Shown one piece after another: positions 31,325 through 63,359 of a stretch of DNA of 64,000 nt. The notes beneath the pieces are model-generated. The model made no database searches. It was not told the DNA's origin and saw only the letters and a program-made list of their open reading frames with translations. A program made the translations under genes and the position numbers. Position 1 is the first letter of the stretch. Each line of letters begins with the position of its first letter. The DNA is from Microglena sp. YARC (taxonomy: Eukaryota; Chlorophyta; Chlorophyceae; Chlamydomonadales; Chlamydomonadaceae), in contig CM039464.1 of assembly GCA_022414725.1 (NCBI GenBank), positions 48,065,604 to 48,129,603 of the forward strand, given 5' to 3'.

Positions 31325-31587
31325 ACACACAAAACCACCACCACACACACACAAATGCACAAACACACGCAAACATGCACATGACCGTTCCAACTATCCA
31401 CGTAGCGCTATATATCTGTGTTCTACCTCTGCCCTTCCTGGCCGCCATAATGGCCTGCTTCTCAGCCAGAGTCAGGATCTCTGCGATGATGGTCATGTCA
31501 TATTCGGAGTAGGGGTGCTCCGCTACAGGGAGTGCATGGTAAGTCTCAAGCGTGGGGGCCTCCATGCTGTCCACCAGACGGTATCCC
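11081..31587 (-). CDS. Large SFI1-repeat (centrin-binding) protein, partial gene model
   Basis: At least 21 exons, transcribed right to left. From exon 30425-30599 to exon 11081-11311 nineteen exons splice in a single frame (about 3970 nt, 1320 residues) with GT-AG borders. The N-terminal part (from 31587) is globular and unrecognised. It is followed by a Ser/Arg- and Pro/Tyr-rich linker and then by many Trp-anchored helical repeats of the pattern A-L-x-x-W-x11-W. That pattern is typical of SFI1 family proteins, which form long helices binding centrin along centrosomes, basal bodies and associated fibres. Function in centrin fibre or basal body biology is inferred from the family. The start codon and stop codon were not found. 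Nearly every intron carries echoes of its flanking exons. Confidence 0.8.
11430..11816 (-). repeat. Two acceptor-side echoes of exon 11081-11311
   Basis: Around 11435-11480 and 11765-11816 the sequence repeats GCTCATGATTTCCA or close variants, the complement of the exon start (MSKI), along with neighbouring intron text such as TTAGTTTTTTTGTTG. The intervening intron is T-rich. Confidence 0.7.
12040..12191 (-). CDS. SFI1-like gene, exon
   Basis: Acceptor GCGCAG, donor CAG/GTAAAC. It starts with two bases that complete the codon from the previous exon (phase 1) and ends in phase 0. Contains FLQWRARVVYC and MAQAWNSWIAFMEWRARMQ, a doubled Trp repeat. Confidence 0.82.
12240..12585 (-). repeat. 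Four acceptor-side echoes of exon 12040-12191
   Basis: Each unit of about 90 bp repeats CACCCTCCACTGAAG and GGACACTGC, the complement of the first exon codons, joined to an intron segment rich in AAACAAAATGAGAAG. A GA microsatellite follows the last copy. Splice AGs are retained in most copies. Confidence 0.8.
12655..13335 (-). repeat. Four donor-side echoes of exon 13340-13634
   Basis: Units of about 150-180 bp repeat the exon end (frame reads CIRAWRLQVKIGMAVALWTG) and the donor region CTTACCACTGAG (plus strand). Intron text in each unit is rich in ACCAAGTTG and CCCTTA. The copies are close to identical and keep long open frames, so they could be mistaken for exons. Confidence 0.85.
13340..13634 (-). 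CDS. SFI1-like gene, exon
   Basis: Acceptor CACAG before GCTGCACGC, donor CAGTG/GTAAGA, entering in phase 0 and leaving in phase 1. Contains GMAMAFNTWWGVI, VAQAFNMLKAQV, CIRAWRLQVKIG and AVALWTGN. It shows regularly spaced aromatic anchors of the repeat. Confidence 0.85.
13641..14009. other. Intron with G-rich repeat
   Basis: Purine-rich intron composed of GGGTGTGG and GGGATGGGAGG stretches, reading as Pro/Ser-rich on the minus strand. No exon is supported. Confidence 0.6.
14010..14372 (-). CDS. SFI1-like gene, exon with four repeat units
   Basis: Acceptor TTCAG before ATGCTGG, donor AAG/GTTCGT, phase 0 at both ends. Contains MAFETWQATS, ALYFWTNSSLQVTFNTW, ALDEWRGW and AVGFWQSAELKKAWNRW, the clearest examples of the paired W-x11-W motif in the window. 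Confidence 0.9.
14373..14941. other. Intron with one exon echo and AT microsatellite
   Basis: Near 14451-14475 the complement of the exon start (CAGCATCTGTACAGAGCAC) recurs with the following intron text, one acceptor-side echo. The rest is AT-rich with an (AT)n tract at 14691-14716 and a duplicated block containing CATATGTGTAAA. Confidence 0.6.
14942..15058 (+). mobile_element. SINE fragment (3' body)
   Basis: Matches the non-tRNA part of the SINE best seen at 62945-63141: TCGCTGTCAACCGC, ATGGTAGC, TTCCCTTAACACCACGCCCC and ACCAGGCATTAT. The tRNA-like head with boxes A and B is missing, as expected for a 5'-truncated insertion. Confidence 0.7.
15096..15320 (-). CDS. SFI1-like gene, exon
   Basis: Acceptor GCTGCAG before GTGGATC, donor TCTCG/GTAGGT, phase 0 both ends. 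Contains MGYLALLCGRNMAFAFFMLR and IKRKVIYGWRMRIKM. Some tryptophans are replaced by other hydrophobic residues, so these repeats are more degenerate. Confidence 0.82.
15385..16315 (-). repeat. About ten acceptor-side echoes of exon 15096-15320
   Basis: Units of 90-150 bp each carry the complement of the exon start (GCCAAGTAACCCATGGCCTT, then GTTGTTGATCCACCTGCAG or variants) followed by a CAG-rich tract and intron text with AATATATCAACACC. The CAG trinucleotide run supplies many possible acceptor AGs. The copies drift progressively away from the exon sequence. Confidence 0.85.
16395..16805 (-). repeat. Two long donor-side echoes of exon 16819-16998
   Basis: Each copy of about 225 bp repeats most of the exon. 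It is still readable as MSFHSWGGMCK or MSLYSWRGMCE, then MKRDMLQRLLGQGGG and GFYRWKDCA, ending at an ACG/GTGAGG donor. A GTGACAG just upstream of each copy could serve as acceptor, but its phase does not continue the frame of the real exon. Confidence 0.8.
16819..16998 (-). CDS. SFI1-like gene, exon
   Basis: Acceptor CTACAG before GTGCGG, donor AAG/GTAAGA, phase 0 both ends. Contains ALAHWIGNQLGMSFYSW and SLIHWVKGAMSSAFYRW, two perfect W-x11-W units separated by a charged stretch. Confidence 0.9.
17040..17510. repeat. Intronic minisatellite (ACCAACACCAAAACACT)
   Basis: Tandem units of about 38-60 bp built from ACCAACACCAAAACACTATG and TCAATACATACACTAAG. Apparent proteins in all frames are repeats of the same few residues and are not genes. 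Confidence 0.9.
17586..17697. mobile_element. Partial MITE related to 35854-36039
   Basis: The right end (GAAGTGTTTCGAAAACCCAA followed by ATCCAAATCATCC and TCTGAATTG) closely matches the right end of the element at 35854-36039. The AGAATTCTC-rich middle also matches in order. The left inverted repeat is not recognisable, so this is a truncated or decayed copy. Confidence 0.55.
17725..18060 (-). repeat. Two donor-side echoes of exon 18073-18195
   Basis: Blocks near 17725-17830 and 17920-18040 repeat TAGCAGTAGGGACACCTCCT (complement of KEVSLL) along with TCATCAGGA or TCATCCTGGCTCATGAAC and C-rich intron. The donor context ACACACCT with TGTGCATGCTTG is kept. Confidence 0.75.
18073..18195 (-). 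CDS. SFI1-like gene, exon
   Basis: Acceptor CAACAG before GGCTACC, donor CAG/GTGTGT, phase 0 both ends. Reads YHGRVEKALQFLFMSQ and LCRRVLMAWKEVSLLLG. Confidence 0.82.
18200..18380. repeat. GTAT/GTGT microsatellite
   Basis: Perfect (GTAT)n with interspersed (GT)n on the plus strand. Non-coding intron filler. Confidence 0.9.
18383..18690 (-). repeat. Two diverged donor-side echoes of exon 18696-19103
   Basis: Two units of about 190 bp repeat the later part of the exon: one reads KARVLREWLMEGSKAAKIQ, the other RVLREW, KATKIQRAEAHYRG and ILDAAFKRWIH. They differ from the true exon at many residues (MQARGLRGWLARL) yet keep repeat-like hydrophobic spacing. Confidence 0.75.
18696..19103 (-). CDS. 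SFI1-like gene, longest exon
   Basis: Acceptor CCACAG before GTCCTC, donor GGGCG/GTGGGT, phase 0 both ends. Begins with a basic stretch (FKAKRRKRREEALVEALW) and contains HNWRVVKGCVHAFKHHV, LLHWERAMQARGLRGWLARL and AAFKRWIHVW. Confidence 0.85.
19110..19657. other. Intron with one echo and G tract
   Basis: Near 19268-19290 the complement of the exon start (GGCCTTGAACTTGGT) recurs, one acceptor-side echo, within TTGTGGGTGTTGGGCATAG repeats. A G18 run lies at 19353-19370. 19440-19610 holds repeated GTCGCCCA blocks without clear origin. Confidence 0.6.
19658..19882 (-). CDS. SFI1-like gene, exon
   Basis: Acceptor TTGCAG before GCCTGG. Contains AWRIVVMQRVKELTYFD, MLLVWKQAKKANWG and CLRHWEVRGIFEG. 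The donor I chose (CCA/GTGTCT) keeps phase 0 but is weak, so the right-to-left end is less certain than the start. Confidence 0.72.
19895..20140 (-). repeat. GATGGATGGAGTGG minisatellite plus one exon echo
   Basis: Tandem GGAAGATGGATGGATGGAGT units at 19920-20075 adjoin a copy of exon text (ATGATGCTGTCAAAGTTGGT and CAGCTTCTTCACGCGCTGCA, complement of QRVKELTYFDTIM with changes) at 20085-20130. It is one echo of exon 19658-19882. Confidence 0.75.
20145..20230 (+). repeat. Dispersed repeat R2, copy 1
   Basis: Shares GTTGAGGGGGGCAGCCTGCT and TGCACTGGGGTCAA with blocks at 20517-20602 and 36572-36660, preceded by AGTACG. Identity and extent beyond about 85 bp unknown. Confidence 0.65.
20450..20535 (-). 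repeat. Donor-side echo of exon 20611-20742
   Basis: Repeats ACATCACTTACTCTGATCAC and the CGCAGTCCC, TATCCCGACGCAT exon end in order, including the AGA/GTAAGT donor, about 150 bp downstream of the true donor. Confidence 0.8.
20517..20602 (+). repeat. Dispersed repeat R2, copy 2
   Basis: Second copy of the block with AGCCTGCTTGCTTGCACTGG and GGTCAAGCACC. It sits between an exon echo and the true exon and appears to have been duplicated together with the exon edge, since copy 1 flanks the next echo. Confidence 0.65.
20611..20742 (-). CDS. SFI1-like gene, exon
   Basis: Acceptor CTGCAG before ATCTTCACC, donor AGA/GTAAGT, phase 0 both ends. Reads DDAYLWWMEWHAERMEKA and continues with a less repeat-like HASGYIGDCARVRVIR. 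Confidence 0.8.
21065..21152 (-). CDS. SFI1-like gene, exon
   Basis: Acceptor CTGCAG before GGCCTTG, donor AGG/GTAAGT. Its first base completes an Ala codon from the previous exon. Reads ALSSVWNRWMDFVLDARY, the second half of a W-x11-W unit split across the intron. Confidence 0.83.
21484..21633 (-). mobile_element. MITE rich in ATCATATGATATCAT palindromes, copy 1
   Basis: In the orientation opposite to 58021-58216 it runs TAGGGAACGACAATATGATA, CATCATATGATATC, GTCTGACTAGGC, TTTGGTCAACATCATATGAT and ends near GCCGGTCCC. Order and spacing match the other copy. It is slightly shorter and its right terminus is degraded. Confidence 0.7.
21640..21924. other. Intron, CA microsatellite
   Basis: Contains a C-run and (AC)n tract at 21866-21900. 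No exon is supported. Confidence 0.6.
21925..22067 (-). CDS. SFI1-like gene, exon
   Basis: Acceptor CTACAG before AAACGAG, donor TGC/GTGAGT, entering phase 0 and leaving phase 2. Reads KLRRAAMKLYHGQLGKSWAT, then WIDFIHNGKGK and AKAMGYWQN. Confidence 0.87.
22170..22615 (-). repeat. Four acceptor-side echoes of exon 21925-22067
   Basis: Units of about 120 bp repeat CTTGCCCAGCTGGCCGTGG, GAGCTTCATGGCTGC, GCAGCTTGTCTCGTTTCTGT (complement of the exon start) and the acceptor, then a GTGTGTGTTAATGTGCCC intron segment. Copies are nearly identical. Confidence 0.88.
22725..23000 (-). repeat. Three donor-side echoes of exon 23053-23299
   Basis: Units repeat CTCACATCCTTCTGAATTGC, the donor and last codons, with CAGCAAACGTTTGAAATGCA and an intron segment CACAACTGGACCTACAGAAA. 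Confidence 0.85.
23053..23299 (-). CDS. SFI1-like gene, exon
   Basis: Acceptor ATACAG before GGGGCGG, donor GAT/GTGAGT, entering with one base and leaving in phase 0. Contains LLLLWRKVTLRLKAERLAGQ, TLASWCERYNG and AMGQWRHSQLSSAFQTF. Confidence 0.87.
23410..24165 (-). repeat. About five acceptor-side echoes of exon 23053-23299
   Basis: Units repeat GCCTTGAGCCGCGTGGTCAC and CTTGCGCCACAGCAACAGGA, the complement of GRLLLLWRKVTTRLKA. They are separated by GATGGTGTTGGTGATGGACT trinucleotide-like filler of variable length. Open frames here encode His/Pro/Ser repeats and are not genes. Confidence 0.85.
24160..24262 (+). repeat. Dispersed repeat R1, copy 1
   Basis: Contains TTACATTACATTCTCATAGG, CAGTGTCGATTCAAGACAAG and CCACTCCACAGCATC. 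It is related to blocks at 34322-34416 and 48020-48116 and may be a short interspersed element. No box A/B is recognised. Confidence 0.6.
24300..24835. repeat. CATCATCACC / CAGCAGCATC intronic repeat
   Basis: Tandem units of about 75-90 bp containing ACCACAGCAGCATCAGCACC and CCTCCCCATCATCTCCA. Non-coding. Confidence 0.8.
24841..24977 (-). CDS. SFI1-like gene, exon
   Basis: Acceptor CTTAG before GGTGGC, donor CCAG/GTACGT, entering phase 0 and leaving phase 2. Reads GGKIAKALMFWNGRSLELMF, then RTWYLAAQNSIAN. Confidence 0.87.
25080..25210 (-). repeat. Acceptor-side echo of exon 24841-24977
   Basis: Repeats GCTAGGTACCATGTCCTGAA, CATGAGCTC, CGTCCATTCCAGAACATGAG and the acceptor with the CCCTAAGTGGGACAGGCAGG intron text. 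More than 100 nt of exon are copied. Confidence 0.88.
25290..25340 (+). repeat. GT/G homopolymer tract
   Basis: (GT)n followed by a long G run within the intron, interrupting a G-rich block that recurs at 25370-25430 (GTGCATGGGTGTGGGTGCTT). Such runs are likely length-inaccurate. Confidence 0.85.
25551..25677 (-). CDS. SFI1-like gene, exon
   Basis: Acceptor GATGCAG before GTGGTGG, donor CAAG/GTGGGT. One base completes the preceding Lys codon. Reads WWLEVTRYLKVADEAG and CFGLWKNYALSRRSK. Confidence 0.87.
25775..25840 (-). repeat. Acceptor-side echo of exon 25551-25677
   Basis: GATACCGGGTCACTTCCAAC, then CACCACCTGCA recurs with the preceding exon text (CTTCATCTGCTAT) and the following ATATAGATAAA-type intron. 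Confidence 0.85.
25985..26335 (-). mobile_element. Possible second SINE-like element
   Basis: On the minus strand it contains GGTTAGAATCC (complement at 26294-26304), a box B-like sequence. An inverted pair, GCTAGTCCGCC and GGCGGTACTAGC, lies at 26022-26072. Sequence character differs from surrounding intron. No second copy is seen in the window, so the assignment is tentative. Confidence 0.4.
26377..26480 (+). repeat. Dispersed repeat R3 copies
   Basis: Two copies of the block GCTGGCTGGAGC(C/G)(A)TGTAA with flanking GTTACTGC or CAAGTTCAAATTC. The same family recurs at 28160-28890, 32575-32610 and, inverted, at 34600-36075. Confidence 0.65.
26497..26658 (-). CDS. SFI1-like gene, exon
   Basis: Acceptor CAAAG before GGAGGC, donor CAA/GTGAGT, entering with one base and leaving phase 2. 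Reads AIENWMIALSFWEV, RRYFTYWRVG and ALRFWMGATLASCFK. The last W-x11-W unit is completed in the next exon. Confidence 0.87.
26680..27360. repeat. Intron with GGATGAGTAATGGGAT and CCACC/CACACA filler
   Basis: 26690-26870 is a tandem of ATGGGATAGGCTAGGATGAG units. 26880-27360 is C-rich with imperfect repeats of GCACATTGCC(T/G)CCACCACCA. No exon is supported. Confidence 0.7.
27365..27645 (-). repeat. Two donor-side echoes of exon 27737-27864
   Basis: Near 27370-27430 and 27565-27635 the stretch CTGGACTGGGTGAGAACAAA, ACGTGAG and GCGCCATGTGCG (complement of the exon end) recurs with TTCACTGCAGCCT and TACAAAGTA intron text. Confidence 0.82.
27737..27864 (-). CDS. SFI1-like gene, acidic exon at start of repeats
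   Basis: Acceptor CCCCAG before TCGAGAG, donor CCAG/GTATTA, entering phase 0 and leaving phase 2. Reads RDFWSEVDDADYEEAEAYAD, then MASAFRTWRSHVFVL. The acidic head is distinct from the basic repeats that follow. Confidence 0.83.
28000..28075 (-). repeat. Acceptor-side echo of exon 27737-27864
   Basis: CTCCAGAAGTCTCTCGACTG and GGGAGGTGGTGAGAAGGTGA repeat the acceptor and first codons, within GGGTGGGTGG filler. Confidence 0.88.
28155..28895 (+). repeat. Clustered copies of dispersed repeat R3
   Basis: At least seven tandem or nested copies of a 50-90 bp unit: ACTGCTGAAGACGG(C/A)GAGC, AGCCAAATTGCTGGC and GGAGCCATGTAACCAAGTTC. CAGCC and GGCTG can pair as a short hairpin. Units expand by duplication of GCAGGAGCCATTTAAT blocks. 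Confidence 0.75.
28906..29335 (-). CDS. SFI1-like gene, Ser/Pro-rich linker exon
   Basis: Acceptor CACCAG before GACCCGC, donor TCCAG/GTAGAT. The phase inherited from the previous exon and required by the next gives a frame beginning TRYSSPTHASHMGGSRSSSS and staying open to the donor. A second open frame in the 3' half reads QQQPYGTSSYPGSPNYQ, GYASPQQAG and GYGSPLQGG, which looks more like natural disordered protein. One or two indels, or a small intron, could reconcile them. Probable intrinsically disordered linker. Confidence 0.65.
29385..29705 (-). repeat. Three acceptor-side echoes of exon 28906-29335
   Basis: Units of about 138 bp repeat GATGAGCGGCTGCC, CATGTGGCTG and GGGGGAAGAGTAGCGGGTCC, then CTGGTGGAGGAAGGG and a (GT)n(G)n tract. 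The acceptor CCAG is retained in each. Confidence 0.88.
29760..30420. other. Intron, unique AT-rich segment with microsatellites
   Basis: A G28 run ends at 29789. 29790-30350 is unique, T/A-rich and without a supported exon. An (AT)n tract occupies 30363-30402. Short open frames here lack any similarity that I recognise. Confidence 0.6.
30425..30599 (-). CDS. SFI1-like gene, conserved N-terminal exon
   Basis: Acceptor ACGTAG before GCACAGG, donor TTAG/GTACGT, leaving phase 2 into the linker exon. Reads VVTLQRLLKAYEVILPLHEI, then EDIYYYRLLLKLSL and DPDWWAKLEREKL. Helical, not a Trp repeat. I do not recognise the domain. Confidence 0.85.
30650..31080 (-). repeat. Four acceptor-side echoes of exon 30425-30599
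   Basis: Units of about 115-120 bp repeat TAGGCTTTCAGGAGGCGCTG, AGAGTCACCACCCCTGTGCC and the acceptor, then TACATAGACAT and AAAGGAAAAGACAA. Divergence increases with distance from the exon. Confidence 0.9.
31140..31200 (-). CDS. SFI1-like gene, small exon
   Basis: Acceptor CGTAG before ACCCTG, donor TTCAT/GTAAGG. In phase with the previous exon it reads DPVFGLMHSIHLRPVAPIAF. It leaves phase 2, whereas the next exon needs phase 1, so an indel or a missed micro-exon separates them. Confidence 0.62.
31270..31330. repeat. Poly-C / (AC)n tract
   Basis: C40 or so followed by (AC)n on the plus strand, within the intron between exons 31427-31587 and 31140-31200. Long open frames across it are composition artefacts. 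Confidence 0.95.
31427..31587 (-). CDS. SFI1-like gene, first recognised exon
   Basis: Acceptor CTTGCAG before GGGATAC, donor AGAG/GTAGAA, entering phase 2 and leaving phase 1. Reads YRLVDSMEAPTLETYHALPV, YSEYDMTIIAEILTLAEKQA and IMAARKGR. Upstream exons must exist because of the incoming phase, but none was found before 33.9 kb. Confidence 0.8.
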
Positions 31588-31618
31588 CTGCAAGGTAAAC
31601 CAGGTGATCGCATTAAAC

Positions 31619-32158
31619 TCATATATACAAGGAATTGAGGTCATATATACAAGGCATTCAGATCATATATACAAGGCATTCAGATCATATATACAAGGCA
31701 TTCAGATCATATATACAAGGCATTCAGATCATATATACAAGGCATTCAGATCATATATACAAGGCATTCAGATCATATATACAAGGCATTCAGATCATAT
31801 ATACAAGGCATTCAGATCATATATACAAGGCATTCAGATCATATATACAAGGCATTCAGATCATATATACAAGGCATTCAGATCATATATACAAGGCATT
31901 CAGATCATATATACAAGGCATTCAGATCATATATACAAGGCATTCAGATCATATATACAAGGCATTCAGATCATATTTACAAGGCATTCAGATCATACAT
32001 ACAAGGCATTCAGATCATATATACAAGGCATTCAGATCATATTTACAAGGCATTCAGATCATACATACAAGACATTAAGATCAAATATACAAGACATTAA
32101 GATCATATATATTGGCATTAAGGTCGTATATATATGGCATTAAAATCATATATGTTCA
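31619..32158. repeat. 24-bp minisatellite, about 22 copies
   Basis: Unit ATATATACAAGGCATTCAGATCAT, in two parts ATATATACAAGG and CATTCAGATCAT, almost perfect for the first 15 copies and diverging towards 32158. The unit length is a multiple of three, so a repetitive open frame runs through it, but nothing supports a protein. There are no spacers, so it is not a CRISPR array. Confidence 0.95.
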
Positions 32159-32359
32159 TAGCTTCTCTTTTCAGCTACGAGCAGCAGCTTCTGGGCAGCT
32201 CCTGAGCCAGCCACTGGGCCAGGGCCCCAATATGTCAACAGTACAGGCAAGCTGGATGCTTCAGCTTCAAGGTGCATTAGTTTACATCAGGTTTGGCTGA
32301 CTAGCCAGTCAGGGGAGCTGCATAGAAGCTGCTGCTTGTAGCTGAAAATAAAAGCTATG
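32157..32359. mobile_element. MITE with about 45-bp terminal inverted repeats
   Basis: Left end TAGCTTCTCTTTTCAGCTAC then GAGCAGCAGCTTCT. The right end, read in complement, is TAGCTTTTATTTTCAGCTAC then AAGCAGCAGCTTCT. TA lies at both outer edges, as a TA target duplication would leave. About 200 bp, no coding capacity. Partial matches occur at 48255-48290 and near 52085-52115. Confidence 0.75.
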
Positions 32360-33080
32360 TTGCTGAAGTTTGATTACAGGGTATATCAGCCTGCAGGCTG
32401 CTCACAATCTGCAGGCGGAGTAAATATGGGTAGCATAAATAGTTCCACACCACATATGTGGCTTGTATTTGAGGGACAGCTGCATTTGTTTCAATTCCCT
32501 GCTGGTGGGGATATTCAAGTTGTTGACTGCCAGATTAGGGTCCATAAGAACTGGTCCCCATATGTTGGGCGAGCAGCCAAATTGCTGGCTGGAGCTACGT
32601 AACCAAATTCAAGTTCAATAAGTAGTCCCCATATATTTGCACTGCAATACCAATAAATCGATCAGCAATGATTCCTGCATTTCAATGGGTTGGTGTGTGC
32701 CAGAACAGGTAGAATAACTTTCAAAAAAACCTGCGGGCCCATAAACGGGAGGTATGCCCTTGTATTCATTATCGGCATGCATGATTCTGGATTGGGTGTT
32801 GTTGAAGTATAAATGTGAGTCAATGGCTGTATAGGTCAGATGCCCTGGGGACCTATCCCTCCTGAGCTGACCCCATTACATAAGATGGGAGAAACCACAG
32901 TCTGACCAGACGAGGCTAGTCTCGAAGTTGTTTGCTTTTGGTCAGACTGTTATTCAATCTTCGACTTGCCCTGAAGAACATACGAGCGATTGACGATTCT
33001 GTCCGTCTTGTGACCGAAGACCTTCGGCCATGGTGACTGGAAACGGCTTGAGGCGACCAGGTATGTCCCGTTAGTCGTTG

Positions 33081-33178
33081 AACGTGTTATCATTCGGAAA
33101 GTGCCAGAGAAGATTGCGACTTACAGGTGATGCAATGATAACACGTTCAAGTCGCAATCTTCTCTGGCACTTTCCGAA
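33081..33178. repeat. Interlocked inverted repeats (A-B-A'-B')
   Basis: A = AACGTGTTATCA (33081-33092), B = 30 bp starting TTCGGAAAGTGCCAG (33093-33122). After a 13-nt spacer come the exact complements A' (33136-33147) and B' (33149-33178) in the same order. Both pairs are perfect. The order is that of an H-type pseudoknot, not of a hairpin. Confidence 0.9.
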
Positions 33179-33554
33179 TTCTTCGACATCGAATCGTAGA
33201 AGGTAGGAGGTCTGATGCTGTAGGAAGGTTCAAGGCGAAGGATTCCGCTCGTCATCGGGTGTGCCAACATCTCGCTGCTTGACTCACCGTCCAGGGAACT
33301 TCTGCTGAGACGGGGAATACTGATACGTGATAGAAGACATTCAATCGATTAGGCTATGACTCCTAGTCGCGATGTCAGAAGCTCGAAGCTCATTCCAGCT
33401 AATGTCGGGCTGAGGGCAAAAAGGCGGGCTTCCACAAACAAGTCGCGTCAGTGAAGCTGCTTGTTCCCCTAAGCAATAGAGTGGCTAAAGCGCAGATTAT
33501 TTCGCGGTCCAGGCGAAGGTGTGGGACTGCGGTTATTTCAGACGATGCAACTCA

Positions 33555-33559
33555 TTACA
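33555..33559 (-). promoter_or_regulatory. Candidate TGTAA polyadenylation signal of PRP16
   Basis: TGTAA on the minus strand about 350 nt after the PRP16 stop. TGTAA is the common poly(A) signal in chlorophyte algae. A pentamer is expected by chance, so this is only a candidate. Confidence 0.22.
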
Positions 33560-33905
33560 TGGCTAAAAACAACAGCCCGAACGTAAATTAAGAATAAGGT
33601 GCAAAGTTCGCTGACACGAACGAGGAAAGGGACAGAAACCGCATCCAACTAACAGCTTAGTTAAATTTAGGAAAGCAGTACATGATGTGCTGTACAGTGG
33701 TCTGGCGACGAGTCCAGGCAATCAAAACAGAGTCTACTCTCCAACCTATCCTGCGATGATTATTCATTCATCTAAGTATTGAACGTCGTTGGACGACGCC
33801 CCTGACTTTCAGACTGTCGTTCAAGGATTTTAGCAAGACTGCGCTTGCAAATATCTTGTCTCCGAGTCGCAAAAAGCTCAGGGCCTAACAGATGCTCGTA
33901 GGCTC

Positions 33906-62590
<28,685 letters not shown>

Positions 62591-62689
62591 CTGCACAAGA
62601 CAGGATGTGACAAGAGGCTGACATAGGAAATATGCAATAAAATAAAATATAATATCATGGGATAAAAGGCATGCTGGTCATACCAGTCA

Positions 62690-62915
62690 CGCTCCTGTTG
62701 ACGCTCATCCAGCTCCAGCTCACGTTGCATGTGCATAAGACAGGATGTGGCAGAAGACGAACATGGAGGTACGCAGGGTATGGCAAAAGGCTGACATAGG
62801 AAGTATAAAATAAAATAGAAAATAATAGAATTAGATCAAAGGCATGCTGGTCATACCAGTCATGCTCCTGTTGACGCTCATCCAGCTTCAGCTCACGTCG
62901 CAGCCGCAAGACAGA
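62690..62915 (-). repeat. Two acceptor-side echoes of PRP16 exon 1
   Basis: GGTCATACCAGTCACGCTCC, TGTTGACGCTCATCCAGCT and CCAGCTCACGTTGCATGTGC recur twice with AAGACAG intron text. Confidence 0.93.
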
Positions 62916-62944
62916 TACACAGGCATGGCATAAGATATACAAGG

Positions 62945-63141
62945 TGGGATGGTTCAGTGGTTGATCAGTTCGCTGGACTGAAGAAGGTGCTGGGTTTGAA
63001 TCCCTACGGGTGCGATTTAGTGTTCGCGGTTGCTGTCAACCCCATGGTAGCACTGTCCAGGTTAAGCAGCAGCCCGTTCCCTACCGCCGTAAGACAGGGC
63101 TCCCTTAATACCACGCCCCACTAGGCGTTATTGCTAATTTT
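62945..63141 (+). mobile_element. tRNA-derived SINE, best copy
   Basis: Box A TGGTTCAGTGG (62950-62960) and box B GGTTTGAATCC (62993-63003) fit the Pol III internal promoter. The head starts GGGATGG like a tRNA and is followed by the body TTGCTGTCAACCCCATGGTA, GACAGGGCTCCCTTAATACC, ACTAGGCGTTATT. No poly-A tail is evident. Target duplications were not found. Confidence 0.9.
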
Positions 63142-63308
63142 ACACACTCACCAAAAACGACCAAGAGTGTGAGGGGACGGTCACGACTTTCCCACACCAC
63201 ACCGCCACACCAGTACACACTCACCACACCACACCACACCAAATATGCAAGGGGGGGATGGTTGTCACTGTAAGTCGAATTTAATTGGCAAATGAAGTTA
63301 GAGGATGG

Positions 63309-63356
63309 GTATGACCAAACTCCTCCTGCTTGTACCAGACGCGCTCCTGTTGCCAC
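63309..63356 (-). repeat. Diverged echo of PRP16 exon 1
   Basis: AAACTCCTCCTGCTTGTACC, AGACGCGCTCCTGTTG is the complement of QQERVWYKQEEFG, corresponding to QQERDWYDQEEFG in the exon. A third, older acceptor-side echo. Confidence 0.85.
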
Positions 63357-63359
63357 CTA

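Larger units (their letters stand above)
32360..33905. other. Intergenic / 5' region between the two genes
   Basis: 32360-32640 contains R3-related text. 32650-33900 is unique sequence without simple repeats, unlike the rest of the window, with inverted repeats AGTCTGACCA...TGGTCAGACT (32900-32949) and the 33081-33178 structure. It must hold the PRP16 3' UTR and possibly the promoter and first exon of the SFI1-like gene, neither of which I can place. Confidence 0.5.

Noticed and set aside
31532..32143. Open frame of about 200 codons with repeating DHIYKAFRSYIQG-type text, or a CRISPR-like array
   Set aside because: It is a 24-bp minisatellite whose unit length is divisible by three. There are no spacers, no cas genes, and no start or domain context.
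32440..32530. Minus-strand frame starting MDPNLAVNNLNIPTSREL as a first exon of the SFI1-like gene
   Set aside because: It lies in R3-related repeat sequence, has no donor in the right phase, and ends in a stop shortly after.
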